From NCBI GenBank assembly GCA_016808115.1, contig JAEQBH010000657.1:1860001-1924000 (forward strand): a stretch of DNA of 64,000 bases, read 5' to 3'. The notes beneath the pieces are model-generated. The model was not told where the DNA came from. It saw only the letters and a program-made list of their open reading frames with translations, and ran no database searches. Source of the stretch: Tetrastigma voinierianum. Lineage: Eukaryota; Streptophyta; Magnoliopsida; Vitales; Vitaceae. The translations under genes were made by a program, and so were the position numbers. Of this stretch, positions 22,079 through 33,059 are shown one piece after another (the first letter of the stretch is position 1; every line of letters begins with the position of its first letter).

Positions 22079-23539
22079 GAAACATTTGAGGAAAGTGTAT
22101 AGCTACCTTATTGGAAAAAACCAGAGCATCTGGGGAGCCGAGGACTCTTCTGTATTATTTTTTTTATTTTTTTTCTTTTATTTTTATTTTCTTTGTAGAT
22201 TAGAATTAGCGTAGGATTTCAATTTGTTTACTGGACTTGAAACAATGAGTAGTTTAAAAGTTTCAAAATTGAGCTAAATTGTTGAAGATCAATTCCGATT
22301 ACTGTTTGAATTTAATGAAGCCTATATTAAAGTTGGATTAATTTCTTTCAATTGATTATAGTTGCATTGGAAATTTCTTGATCAGTATTTTAGTGTTCAC
22401 TGTGATTCAGATTTCGAGAAATACAACTTCCGCTGGGAAAGAGATGATGTTAGTTATGGTCTTTCCTGCACAATTAGAAAGAGATTGCGAATTTTCAATT
22501 TGTTTTAATGGTGTTGTTCATGAAGTGAATTGTTCCCAACATTAGTAACTTATACCCAATTAAGGACTGTTGTCTGGCTCTGATTTCCAGGAGGGCCTCT
22601 GAGTGACACAAAGTTGGAGATTCGTGAGAGCATGGATTCATTACTTAGGGGTATGCTAGACTAATATTGAAAAACTAATGAGCTCTGAAAGATTACTTAG
22701 ATAAATCATCAATTTACTCATGGTTTGAGAATTAGTTGAGTGATCTATCAATTTAATCAATTAGAGATTTCTCCTTGGTCTTGTGGAATGATCTTATACT
22801 CCTGTGTTAGCTTAGATCTAATCAAGGAAAGAGGGAACTCTTTAAGTTCTCAAGGATAAGACATCATTCGTTTTGTAGAAATCTGGAAATGGCCCTGTCT
22901 TGGGAAGCAAGAAATCTACAGTCATAAGAAATGGGTATGAAGTATTGGAAAAGAAAATTACCCAGATCTTATACAAAAAATCTGATTACAAGTAATTGGT
23001 TAGACACATGTATGGTTAAGGGAGAAATCCAAACTATACTACTTTGCCTCTTTGACAAATTCAGATTCCGATTCATGATAGAGTAGAATTAGATTATGTT
23101 GCAGGAATTGATAATTTCACAGTAGTGAAATTCCAATGTCTACTTCCAGCAATAATCTGGTTCAGTCAAGCTTTAGGTCTAGGATTTTAAATTTTTCTTT
23201 TATCATAGATGTAGAAATTTAGATAATGAAATTCTTAGTAAGGTTACTGAAAATTTTATGAAATGGAAGTTCAAATAGTGTAGAAGTTGAGTAGTTGGAG
23301 TAGTTGAACTTTGAATTCTCTTCAATCTCTGTGGAGTAGTTGAACTTGTACGACCTGTGCACTTGTAGTATTATGACCAAACTAAATTTTTAGTAAAATC
23401 ATTGACAAAGCCATTTTTATTATGAGCATACATGCTCTATTTGTGGTCAACAAGTTTTTGATGCCTTTACTAGGGGATAGGTAATATTCCTTGGGTAACA
23501 ATAGCAAAAATTTGATCCATATACAAAAATTGGTCAACA

Positions 23540-25344
23540 CAGACCTTGGAAGATAAATTGTTAAAGAGCCAAAGAAAGATCTATCGTGATAGAGGAAATT
23601 CTATCCAACAAAATAAATATGATGAAGAAAAGAATACTGTCTAGACCAAGGAAACTCCGTTGCAACTGAATCCAAGATGATGCAGCAAGGTGTCACATGC
23701 ACTACGATATGCCGCAATGCAGACCTCGCGGGAGAAGACCAAAACTCGCAGAACAACACTTTTAGGTCGCGACATAGAATGCAATCTGGTATAGAATTTT
23801 GGGGAACCATAATGTACCCTCGAATTTAGGGCCCAAACTTTTGGGGCTCTATAAATATAAACAATTTGAGTAAAGTGAGGCGCGAGTCGTGGGAAAAACC
23901 ATAGTGACTGGGGGAGCCGAGGACTCAGATTATATTTTTCTTTATTTTATTTTAATTTCTTTCTTCAGAGATTAGATTTAGCGTGAGAATTTCACTTTGT
24001 TTACTGACTTGGAAATGCTGAATTGTTCTAAGTTTTGTGCTTGAGCTAAATTCATGAAGATCAATTCAATATCGTTTAATCTAATGAAATCTAGATAAAA
24101 GCTGGAATTCATTTCTTTCAATTGATTACTTTTACATTCTAATCAATATTTTAGTGTTCACTGTGATTTAGTTTTCGAGAAACATAACTTCCCCTAGGAT
24201 AGATATGATGTTAGTTATGGTCTTTCCTACACAATTAGACAAATATTTCTTGGATTAAGAATTTTGAGTTTATTTGAATGGTGTTGTTCATGAAGTGAAT
24301 TGTTCCCAATATTAGTAACTTATACCCATTTAAGGACCGTTGTCTGACTCTGATTTCCAAGAGGCCCTCTGAGTGACACAGAGATGGAGATTCCTGAGAG
24401 CATGGATGCATTACTTGGGGGTATGCTAGACTAATATTGAAGAACTAATGAGATATAAAAGATTACTTAGATAAATCATAAATTTACTCATTGTTTGAGA
24501 ATTAATTTAGTGATCTATCAATTTAATCAATTAGAGATTCTCCTGGTTTTGAGGAATGATCTGATCCCGTGGTAGCTTAGATCTAATCAAGGAAAGGGAG
24601 AACTCTTTAAGATCTCAAGGATAAGACATCATTCATTCTAGAGAAATTCATATAATTTCTGGTTTTAGGAAGAAGAGATATGCAATATAAGAAATGGGTA
24701 TGAAGTATTGAAAAGGAAAATACCTTATTATTATAAAGAAATTCGATTACTAGTAATTAGTTAGACACATGTTTTAAATGAACATGACTTCAATCGTGAA
24801 ATGTACTTGCATGGCGGAACCAAACTATACTACTATGCCTCTTTGACAATTTCCTCTGCATCTCCAACTATGATAAATTATACTAGATCATGTTAGTAGA
24901 ATTGATTATTTAACAAAGAATGGAATCCCAAGATATCAGCCCCAAGAATAATTCGTTCACTCTGTTTAGGTCTGTGATTATAAATCTTATTTTATTATAA
25001 ATGTATAATTATAGGAATTTTTAGTTAATATCGAAAATTTTATGAAATGGAAGTTCAAATAGTGAGGAACTTGAGTAGTTGGGGTAGCAACTTAAATTTT
25101 CAATGTCCTGTGGAATGATATCCTGGACTTAGAGGTCCACTTTTTATTACTTGTACTACCCTGCAGTGAATTTCAAAGATTATGACCAAACTAAATCTTC
25201 AACAAATTCATTGACAAATCCATTTTTATTATGAGCATACAAGTTCTATTTGAGTTCAACAAGTTTTTGTGCCTTTTACCGATTAGGTAATAATCCTTGG
25301 GTAAGAGTAGTAGAAATTTGATCTATACATATTTTTGGTCAACA
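23540..25344 (+). repeat. Broken 5' LTR of copy A2 (left part missing)
   Basis: This begins CAGACCTTGGAAGATAAATT, matching the LTR interior at about 21812, and continues through a TATA box (23850-23857), R and U5 to GGTCAACA at 25344. Its missing left part should lie beyond A1, that is, left of the chromovirus and outside the window. This fits A1 having inserted into this LTR. Only a few TCGCGA words remain here (for example near 23765). Confidence 0.85.
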
Positions 25345-25350
25345 AGTTTT

Positions 25351-25368
25351 TGGCGTCATTACCGAGGA
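25351..25368 (+). other. Primer-binding site (Asp tRNA type), A2
   Basis: TGGCGTCATTACCGAGGA lies six bases after the LTR end. It is a decayed form of the site at 7671. Confidence 0.75.
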
Positions 25369-25584
25369 TCAAAGGAATTTAAAAATCAATATTCTGACAA
25401 AAGAGAGAAATGCTAATTTGGACATTTTTCTTTGTTTTACAAAAAATTCAGAAAAATTAGCAAAAGGCTGAATAAAGAAGTACGAATAAGCATCGACATT
25501 TTTGAAGCCTAAATAGAATGATAATTTTTTATATCACCGACTCATTCGACCTCGCAGTGTTTATATTTTCAGGAAGCAACTCAA

Positions 25585-26400
25585 ATGCATAGGAAGACCA
25601 TGCATCCGTTGTCAGACATTGAAATTGAGAGAACCTTGCAGAATCTGAGAAGAATCACCAGTGCAAAATCCAGAAATATGGCAAATTGGAGAGAAAGATT
25701 GCAAGCTATTCTAGAAGAAGAAGAAGAAGTAGAGAGAAATCAAAGGCCTAATACTATGGAGGACTTTTAAAGGCCTATTATCCAAGAGGAATACTCTGTA
25801 GTAAGACAACCTGCAATTGAAGCAAACAATTTTGAGCTGAAACCAACATTGATTAATATAAAAAGAACATAAGTTCATGTGTCACCTCAAGATCCCAATG
25901 AGCATATGGGAAGATTCATGAGGATGGGGCACCACTGCTTCGAATGGGGTGAGACTGGTAATCAAGCTGCAACTTCTTCCCCCTTTTCACCGAGAGAGAT
26001 GTGGCAAAGAACTTCCGTTTGATTCATGGCCATTGGGATCAGTGAACACTTGGGAAGAATTGGTGGAAGCTTATATGAGCATATTCTTTCCTCCAGCTCT
26101 CATTGTTGAGAGAATAGGAGAAATAATTGTCTTCAAGCAAGAGGAAGATGAGAGCCTCTACACAGCATGAGAGAGATTCAAAAGATTGCTGAAAAGATGT
26201 CCTATGCATGGAATAGATCTTATCACTCAGATGGATATTTTCTATCATGCTATGAATTATGCCTCCAAGGGTGTAATTGATGCATCCTGCTGTGGAGCTT
26301 TTAAAAGAAGAAATGCAGAGGCATGACAACTGATTGAGGACTTTTCCAAATGCAATTACAAGGCTCCGTCTAAAGCTTTAGGGAGCAGTAGCAGGTTTAA
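25585..26400 (+). pseudogene. gag: gag (A2), interrupted by stops
   Basis: This is the best-preserved family A gag. The ATG at 25585 opens MHRKTMHPLSDIEIERTL and runs to a stop at 25768, where A1 has TGG. Readable blocks then follow: QPAIEANNFELKPTL, ERCGKELPFDSWPLGSVNTW and EELVEAYMSIFFPPA (gag core, 25949-26170). A TGA replaces the Trp codon before ERFKRLLKRCPMHGIDL. The last block is DIFYHAMNYASKGVIDASCC. The core matches the retrotransposon gag family. Gag is lost after about 26400, where a chromovirus LTR begins. Confidence 0.87.
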
Positions 26401-26409
26401 GAGACCAAG

Positions 26410-28420
26410 CAACATGGAAGAGGAGATTTGAAGAGATTCAAGGTAAGAAAACAAAACCCTAACTTCACCTTTTATGATTTTGATTTTGGGGGAAAACCCC
26501 TAACTTAAGAGAAGAGGTTTTCATTGATTCTAAACCACTTTTGGAGTTGTTTTAAGTGGATTCCATGGTGGATTTTTTATATGGGATGAATTGGAGGAGG
26601 TTTGTGGAAGAAAACGGCAGCTGCCAAAATCCAACATTTTCTAGGCAAAACTCGTAGTGCTGGTAACGGCACTGAAAGAGTGGTACCTGCATCTAATCGC
26701 GCAGGAGGAGGGACTGGCATCACACCGGGCCAAAGTGTACGGTACCACTGCTTCCCAACAACTCCACTTGGGCATATTTTTGCACCGTTAAGTCCCAGAT
26801 TCGCATTACCCATTATTAGTGGACCCAAGAAATGGCCAACGGGGTTCAAATAAAGATAGAACTAAGTGAAAAATGTATCGCACTCGAGGCAGCTTAACGC
26901 TTTTGGGCGGACTTAGTGTCTTAACCCAAAACCGTTAACAAAGATAAATTGTCATTCACTAAAAAATATGATGATTGTTTATCCACCAAGAGTGGCGTGA
27001 TTGTTATCGATTGTGGATTCGGTGACGACGCTAACCTAGGACCGAGATCGAAGAGAAGGAAACTAGAGCCGACAACTTTGGTTTGTTCTCTAACTCTATT
27101 CTTATTTCAAGTGTTTTGGTAGTTTACCAAATAAATCTAAAATGATTATACGAAATGAGCATATCTTTGAAATGATGTTACGAACGTGCATATGGAATTG
27201 AAATGTGATATTTGAAATGTGATATTTGAAATGTTTGAGAACCGAATGAATATGAATGATAAATCGAATTGTAAACGAATCGGTCAATTCTTGACATCTT
27301 GAATTGAATTGATATACCGAATGAACCATCCGACGGGATGCACCAATAGGCATCCGTCATGAAGGCTACCTGAAATTGTCCAATGTCCCACTCGCTGATG
27401 CAAATTCAATCGGCATCCGTCATGATGGTGTATGGCATTGAAGAAATGTCCCACTTTGCGGGATGCACCAATCTGCATCCGTCATGATGGTGTATGGCAT
27501 TTAAGTGATACCACATGTCGGGGTGCACCAAACGGCATCCGTCATGATGGGAGACTGAATTGTTAAATGTATGTCGCACATCGAATGATAAAAAGGAAGG
27601 ATTCATCAAACTAAATTCATCACAATGTGACTGAATAGTCAAGGTAAAATAACCAACTCGATTTATGTAAATGGATTTTCTGTGATATGCTAAATTTTAT
27701 AAATTGAATTGTAGAATTGAATTGTTGCATTGAAATGCATGTTGTGATATGATAAATGATTTGAAAATGAAAGCACAGTAAATGAATAGCATGAGTACAT
27801 TTGGATATAAAAGGCATGGTTTAATGTTAAATGTGCATGTCAAGCTTAAATCAATATTGGAATAGAATCAAGATAGGAACCACTAAGCATGGAAATGCTT
27901 AGCGTGTAGTTATCTATGCAAAGGTTTCGAGTGAACAGGAAGAAGGCCAAGAATAAGAAGCGCAGAGTCATAGACAAAGTTGCAGCGTATAAGTATATAC
28001 CCCGCCATATGCATATCATTTCTTTTTGAACATGTGAAATTTTGTAAACAAAAGAGTTGGACTTTGAACTAATGTTTTGTATATCATTTTGTAAGGGCAT
28101 GGAATGCCTTGATGTAAATGTGTTTGTATAAATGTAAATGTTTATGGGCCTACAATTTGAAAATGCTTCCGCGTAATCGAGAACTTTAAAATGAAATGAT
28201 GTAAATAAAACGTTTTGATAAGATATATAAAAATGGTCGGAGTAAACCGGGCTCCGGTTCAGATCCGCCATTCGGGTCGGGCCGGGGATTCGGGTCACGA
28301 CATTTCTGAAAAGAAAATTTAAATAAAATGGTAAATAAAAATAATTCACCGACCGTCCCCGGGTTTCGGTTCGGATCGGCTAACCAAGTCGGACCGGGCT
28401 CGAGGGTGGCTACACACACT
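26410..28420 (+). mobile_element. Tekay-like LTR, 5'-truncated, replacing A2 pol
   Basis: In plus orientation this begins within a segment matching the LTR at 2815-5349 about 500 bp from its start (GGTAAG.AAA..AACCCTAAC). It carries the CTAAGCATGGAAATGCTTAG stem at about 27885 and the GGGCCTAC..CTTCCGC phrase near 28150, and ends near GGTGGCTACACA. U3 upstream is missing. A2 lacks protease, RT, RNase H and integrase exactly here, so the LTR marks a large deletion joint. Confidence 0.72.
27328..27552. repeat. Four tandem hairpin units with GGATGC..GCATCC
   Basis: Units of about 60-65 bp each hold GGATGCACCAA, a short loop and GGCATCCGTCATGA, with inner spacers such as GGTGTATGGCAT. Each GGATGC/GCATCC pair can fold into a short stem. 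The copies lie near 27331, 27390 (decayed), 27460 and 27520. Confidence 0.85.
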
Positions 28421-28440
28421 GTTTCAAAAAGAAAATATGC
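28235..28440. repeat. Tandem duplication at the LTR end
   Basis: Two GC-rich copies (about 28235-28330 and 28350-28440) share CGGTTC.GATC.GC, GTCGG.CCGGG and a trailing TTTC.AAAAGAAAAT. The LTR end is therefore ambiguous between about 28302 and 28420. Confidence 0.65.
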
Positions 28441-28507
28441 AAAAAATGACCACAAGGTGAAGTAATTCTAATTCCCTAAACCTATATTTAATGACAATGC
28501 ATATCTG

Positions 28508-28522
28508 AAGTTTGGGGGAATG
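28508..28522 (+). other. Internal polypurine-tract-like sequence (A2)
   Basis: AAGTTTGGGGGAATG is nearly identical to the LTR-proximal polypurine tract at 20481-20494 but lies inside the element, about 240 bp upstream of the internal TCGCGA block. It could be a central polypurine tract or the scar of an old U3 capture. Confidence 0.5.
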
Positions 28523-28751
28523 TTAGCATGTTGAATAAAAATAGATTCTGAAAATCTGGGTAAGACATATTGAATTAAGAAATGAGATGAGTGTTCATAC
28601 TTGAATTGAAGAATTTTGATTGTTTAAATAAGTGTTCATACTTATGTTCAAATGAGTATGAGTAGATGTTGGTTGCTTTGAATGTTTTATGAGAGAAAAC
28701 AGAGAAAGATGAAAATTCATAAAACTTCAGTTAATGTCCAACATACTTTTT

Positions 28752-29033
28752 CTGTGTCGCGTCACACTTGAATTAGGAAACTAATTGAGTGTTTATGTCG
28801 CGAACATACTCTCCAAGTGTTGCGGCATAAATTCAAAAGAGTACTCCAAAGGAAATGTCATTAACATATTTTTGTGTCGCGACACAATTGAATGCCTGGC
28901 CTCTAAAAAATCGAAATTGTGTCGCGACAACTATTTTGTATGTCATGACACAAAGGCATTAATGATAAAACAAACCTAGGGCAAAGTGGTTATTGCTACA
29001 TTTAATAGGCAAAATAAACCGCATTTATAAATA
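28752..29033 (+). promoter_or_regulatory. Internal U3-like promoter upstream of ORF3 (A2)
   Basis: Five TCGCGA words lie here, including the perfect 16-bp palindrome TTGTGTCGCGACACAA at 28872-28887 and ATTGTGTCGCGACA near 28916. They are followed by TTTATAAATAGAAA (TATA at 29026-29033), the same box and flank (TATAAATAGAAA) as the family A LTR promoters. A CT-rich leader with telobox-like motifs and the ORF3 ATG at 29157 come next. This is the strongest sign of a second promoter inside the element. Activity is inferred. Confidence 0.65.
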
Positions 29034-29156
29034 GAAATTTTTTTGAAAACTAAAGAGCCACCTTTCTCATAAACTCTCAACCTTCTCAGCTTCTTTACTC
29101 AAATCTCTACCATCTCATTCCCTAAAACCCCAGAGTTCCGAAGTCCTAACCCTACC

Positions 29157-30857
29157 ATGTCTTATCCCACCACCTTGATTCCAAATCTCAATCAAATCAT
29201 AGAAGAGTATACTGAGCTAGAAAATCAAATAGAATAAGATTCTCAAGCAGCAGCTGTGCAAGTTGAGGACAAGGAAGATGAAAATGAAAAGCAACAACAT
29301 AAGGGAGAAGAATCAAGAAAAAGAAAAAGGGGAGCTAATGAAGCCAAAGTAGAACAGATGAAAGAAAGAGCAAGGAACTTTATTTCAGAAAAGGCAGTAA
29401 CTCTAATGGAAAGAAGCTTGAAGGACAAAGGCTTCATTGCTGAAAGGGGGTTCAAAAAAGTTATCTCTCCTTTTGATGAAATGTTAGAAAATAGAGGATG
29501 GCAGTCATTGGGTGAACACAAAGAACCTGGTTATGCATCTTTGGTGAGAGAATTCTTTGCGAATATGGTAGAGAAAGAAGGAAAAAGGGTATATGTTAGA
29601 GGACATTGGATAGAGTTCTGTAGAGAAGAGATAAACAGATTGTTCAATCTAAGGGTGCAAAAGGATGGTTCGAAGTTCAAGAAACAACAAAAGGAACCAG
29701 AACACCATAAAATAGTAGACCTACTAACGGATGGAAAAGGAGAATGGAAAGGGACAAAGAAAACCCCTTTTAAATCCATTGCCAGAGGAGACCTGACTGA
29801 AGAAGCCAAGGTATGGTTCTATTTTATCACATCCGGGTCCCATGGCATCTAAGCATCTAGCTACGTTGAGAAGAGAGGAAGAATCCCCACGCATTGTCAA
29901 GGTTACAAGATAAATGTGGGAAAACTTATTGAAAATTCTATCTTGAGCTACTCTGAAAGCAAATGTAGGGGGATGATTCCACACCCAACCACAATAACCA
30001 GACTTTGTATCCAAGGTGGAGTTGAGGAAGAATGGGGGACCAAGGAAACCTACCATAGAGCCTCCCCTCTTACCTTAACAGGTATAACTAAGGGACCAAA
30101 AAACAGAGGGAAGGGCAAGAAAAAAGAAACAGAAGAAGAAAAGAGGAATGAAGTGTGCACTGTGCTAGAACAGTGGGAAAGTCAAACTCCAATGCAACCA
30201 AAAGCTCAGAGAAGTTAAATACAATTCTGGAATGCATCCCCAAAGCTGAGACAAACCCATCAGGAACAAGCCGAAAGTTTCAGGCAAAATTGCAATCATA
30301 AAGAATTGATATAATTGCTGATGTCTATGCGACAGGAAATAAAGGAAAGAGATAATCAAGAAGATTACGCCTTCACTGTGGATGAGGATTGATGCAGAGC
30401 TCAAAAGAAAGGACCAGAATTTAGAGGATGCACTGAAGAAAATGGATGAAGAGTGGAAAGTAGAAATAGAGAAAAAGGACACAGAGTGGAGAACAGTCTT
30501 GAGAGATAAAGACAATGCCCTAAAGGCAAGCATGGACTCAAGAGATAAAAATTGCATGAACAGTCTAGGACACTGTAAACAGAGTTTTCGCTTGATGAGC
30601 TATGAGATAATAAACAATAGGACACTCTTGGATCTCTAGCTATGAGGCAACGAGAACTTCTGGAAAGCAATGCTAAGATCCTAGACTGGGTGATGAAGAC
30701 AATGTCCAATAAGAAGAAGATACCCCTGCCACAAATCCGAATCTTAGACTGTAGACCCTACACTATAGTCCCCTGGGGTGTGACAGACCCACCTATACCC
30801 TATGCTAACCTAGATTCAGTTGGAGCAAGCCCTTTTGAACCTTGTACAGAAACATAA
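29157..30857 (+). pseudogene. ORF3: extra Athila-family protein with plant-transposon-type domain and coiled coil (A2)
   Basis: The start ATG at 29157 (MSYPTTLIPNLNQIIEEY) is supported by the leader. A TAA at 29235 interrupts codon 27 and the same frame then runs to 29852. Order: an acidic/basic stretch (KGEESRKRKRGANE), then ARNFISEKAVTLMERSLKDK and GFIAERGFKKVISPFDEML, then the domain with ASLVREFFANMVEK and GDLTEEAKVWFYF. After a frameshift near 29835, 29916-30218 continues (GKLIENSILSYSESKCRGM, SPLTLTGITKGPK). A coiled coil follows at 30300-30639, then a C-terminal piece to 30857. It matches the ORF3 copy at 16780-18132. No membrane segment is seen. The function is not known. Confidence 0.75.
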
Positions 30858-32846
30858 ACAAATAAAACTCCTAGAACATCAGGGAAGAAGGAACTTACTC
30901 CAGTAGAGGAGGTGGAAGAATATCTAAGGATGGAAGCAGTCAAGGAGAGGGCTGTAAGGAATAAAAAATGAATAATACCCTACCTTTTCCATCTCCTCAT
31001 CCTCTCTGTATTCAATGTCCACTCATCAAAATAAGGAATAAAATAAAGAGTTTGGCAAAAAATTTGTGTTCATTTGTGTTCTTGCTAGATTGGTGTGTTT
31101 TGATTAATTTTCTTTGCTTCATGATTGTCATTTGCTTGGTTGAATAAAGAAGAAAACAACTACTTGGATCAAATTGTTTAATTGTTGCAGCATGTTTGGT
31201 TGAAAATACTTGATTACAATTGTGGTTGTGTTGTATTATTGTGAGCTAAATGCATGATCAAAATGAAACTCTTTATTTGATTAAAACAACACAACAACAA
31301 ATTTCAAAGCCAAACAACTCACTGATAGATGCATTGTGGTAGGCTTAATTGAATTGGAAAGGAAGTTGCGGTTTAGCCATAATGAAGTTGAATGTTCAGA
31401 TTTAGGAAGATGTACTCAATAGGAAGAACAAATGGGGTTAGTTTTTGAGAATCGCTTGTGTAAAACAAGAAGGTCAATAAAAATCCCAAAAACAATGCAC
31501 ATGGTCAAAGTGAGTCCTTAACAATCAGAAAGATTAGTGGACATCTTCCTGTTCATTCACATTCAAATAGTCTAATGTCATAGAACTTGTTAGATTATTA
31601 TTCAAGGTGAAATCATAGGCAATACTACTAACAAGAAGTGATATAGGCCATCCTTGGAAGATTGAGCCTTTCAAACCTATCCTCATAATATGCACAAGCA
31701 TACACTCTAGTCCCGTAGACCGAGTCAAATTTCTGCTCAATTTATTCATCAACCTTAAATTAGAAACCTCAAACCCTTCCTTTATTCTAATCCTACAGTA
31801 AAGAACCCTTTATTGCCCAAGTTTCTGGAAAAGAACCTCAAAATGCAGAAAATGACAAGGTTAGGGGAATGTTATTTTGATTTGAAAGGAAAAAAAACAA
31901 GAATGAAGGATGCAAAAAGAAAACAACAAATGAAGGAAAGGAAAGGAATGCAAAGAAGAAGTCAAAGATTGTAAATTGTCAAATTGGAATAAGTTTTGTC
32001 TTGTGTTCTTCCTCTCTAGAACAATTAAGTTCATAGGGGTGTTTCAACACATAGTAAATCTAATGCCAACCTGTGGTATGGGAGCTCAACCAAAGTTCCC
32101 TAAGAGTGGTAGAAAGCCTAAAAAGACAAACACAAATCTATTCCTAAACATCTTTGACAAGTAAAAAGAAAAGCAAAAGGGCTTCCATCAAAAGGGACTG
32201 AAACGATAAGAATGACAGTGGAAAATAAAATTACTAAGATGAGAGTATGCAGTATGATACATCAAGATCAAGTTTGGGGCAATATTTCTTTTCTGACATC
32301 AATAGAAAAGAAAGGGATGAAGGATAGAGACAAAGAAGCAAAAATTGAAGATTGGAATCTGGGTAATTTTTAGCCTAAATTCTCCAACTATCCACCCAAT
32401 TACCCAAGACAAACTTTACAAGCCTAAAAGACCTGATTGATCTTGAAGGTTGTACTTGCCTACATTAGTGGAGACTAATATGAAAAACAAGCATATGAGA
32501 CTTAAAATGATATAGAGTAATTATGTAAGGCCCTAGAAGATTTGCTAATTTTTCCAAGGAGAAAGGGAAAGAAGACCATCACACACTCACAGATCAGGAT
32601 GAACTGACTGAATTTTTTACATTTCAGAAATCATTAGTTTGTTTTGTGACGGTAATTGAAAATTTTTCCTAAGTCTAGGTTGAAAACTAAATTTGAAATC
32701 ATGCTGCAACTAACTAGTTTCAATTCAGGAAGCTGATTAAAAAAGGATTGCAGTAGAAGACAAAAAAATGTCCCTAAAAATAAAGCTAAATTGTTTGAGG
32801 ACAAACAAAATTTTCTTTTCTTTGCTTGGGGACAAGCAAAACTTTA
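30858..32846 (+). other. 3' non-coding tract of A2
   Basis: No gene is seen. From about 30990 the tract matches 18600-20480 of A1 throughout, including a conserved phrase near 32780-32850 with paired GAGGACAAAC and GGGACAAGC. It ends at the polypurine tract. Confidence 0.8.
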
Positions 32847-32860
32847 AGTTTTGAGGAATT
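32847..32860 (+). other. Polypurine tract (A2, decayed)
   Basis: AGTTTTGAGGAATT lies just before the LTR start TGATGAG, a decayed version of the tract at 20481-20494. Confidence 0.75.
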
Positions 32861-33059
32861 TGATGAGTCTTAAACTCATCTATTTTTAATCCATTTTTAT
32901 GGCTTATTTTTAATATATTCAAAGTTGTTTTAATGCCAAATTATGGAATATTCACCAACTTGGTGTTTTACAGATTTTAATTCAAAAAGGAGAAAATTCT
33001 AGTAAGAAAGAAGAGAAAATTAGCAATTGCAGTAGTCTATGTCATGATAGAATTTTGTG

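Larger units (their letters stand above)
20495..23539 (+). repeat. 3' LTR of A1 (family A, full length about 3.0 kb)
   Basis: The LTR starts TGATGAGTCTTAAACTCATC (stem-loop) and ends TTGGTCAACA. It contains the TCGCGA word array (20668-22000), the TATA box at 22071, an AT-rich segment (22140-22200) and a long conserved U5. It matches 32861-35833 along its whole length and 5350-7664 from about 21215 on. At 23540 it changes abruptly into the middle of another family A LTR, so it is the outer edge of an element nested in its own kind. Confidence 0.88.
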
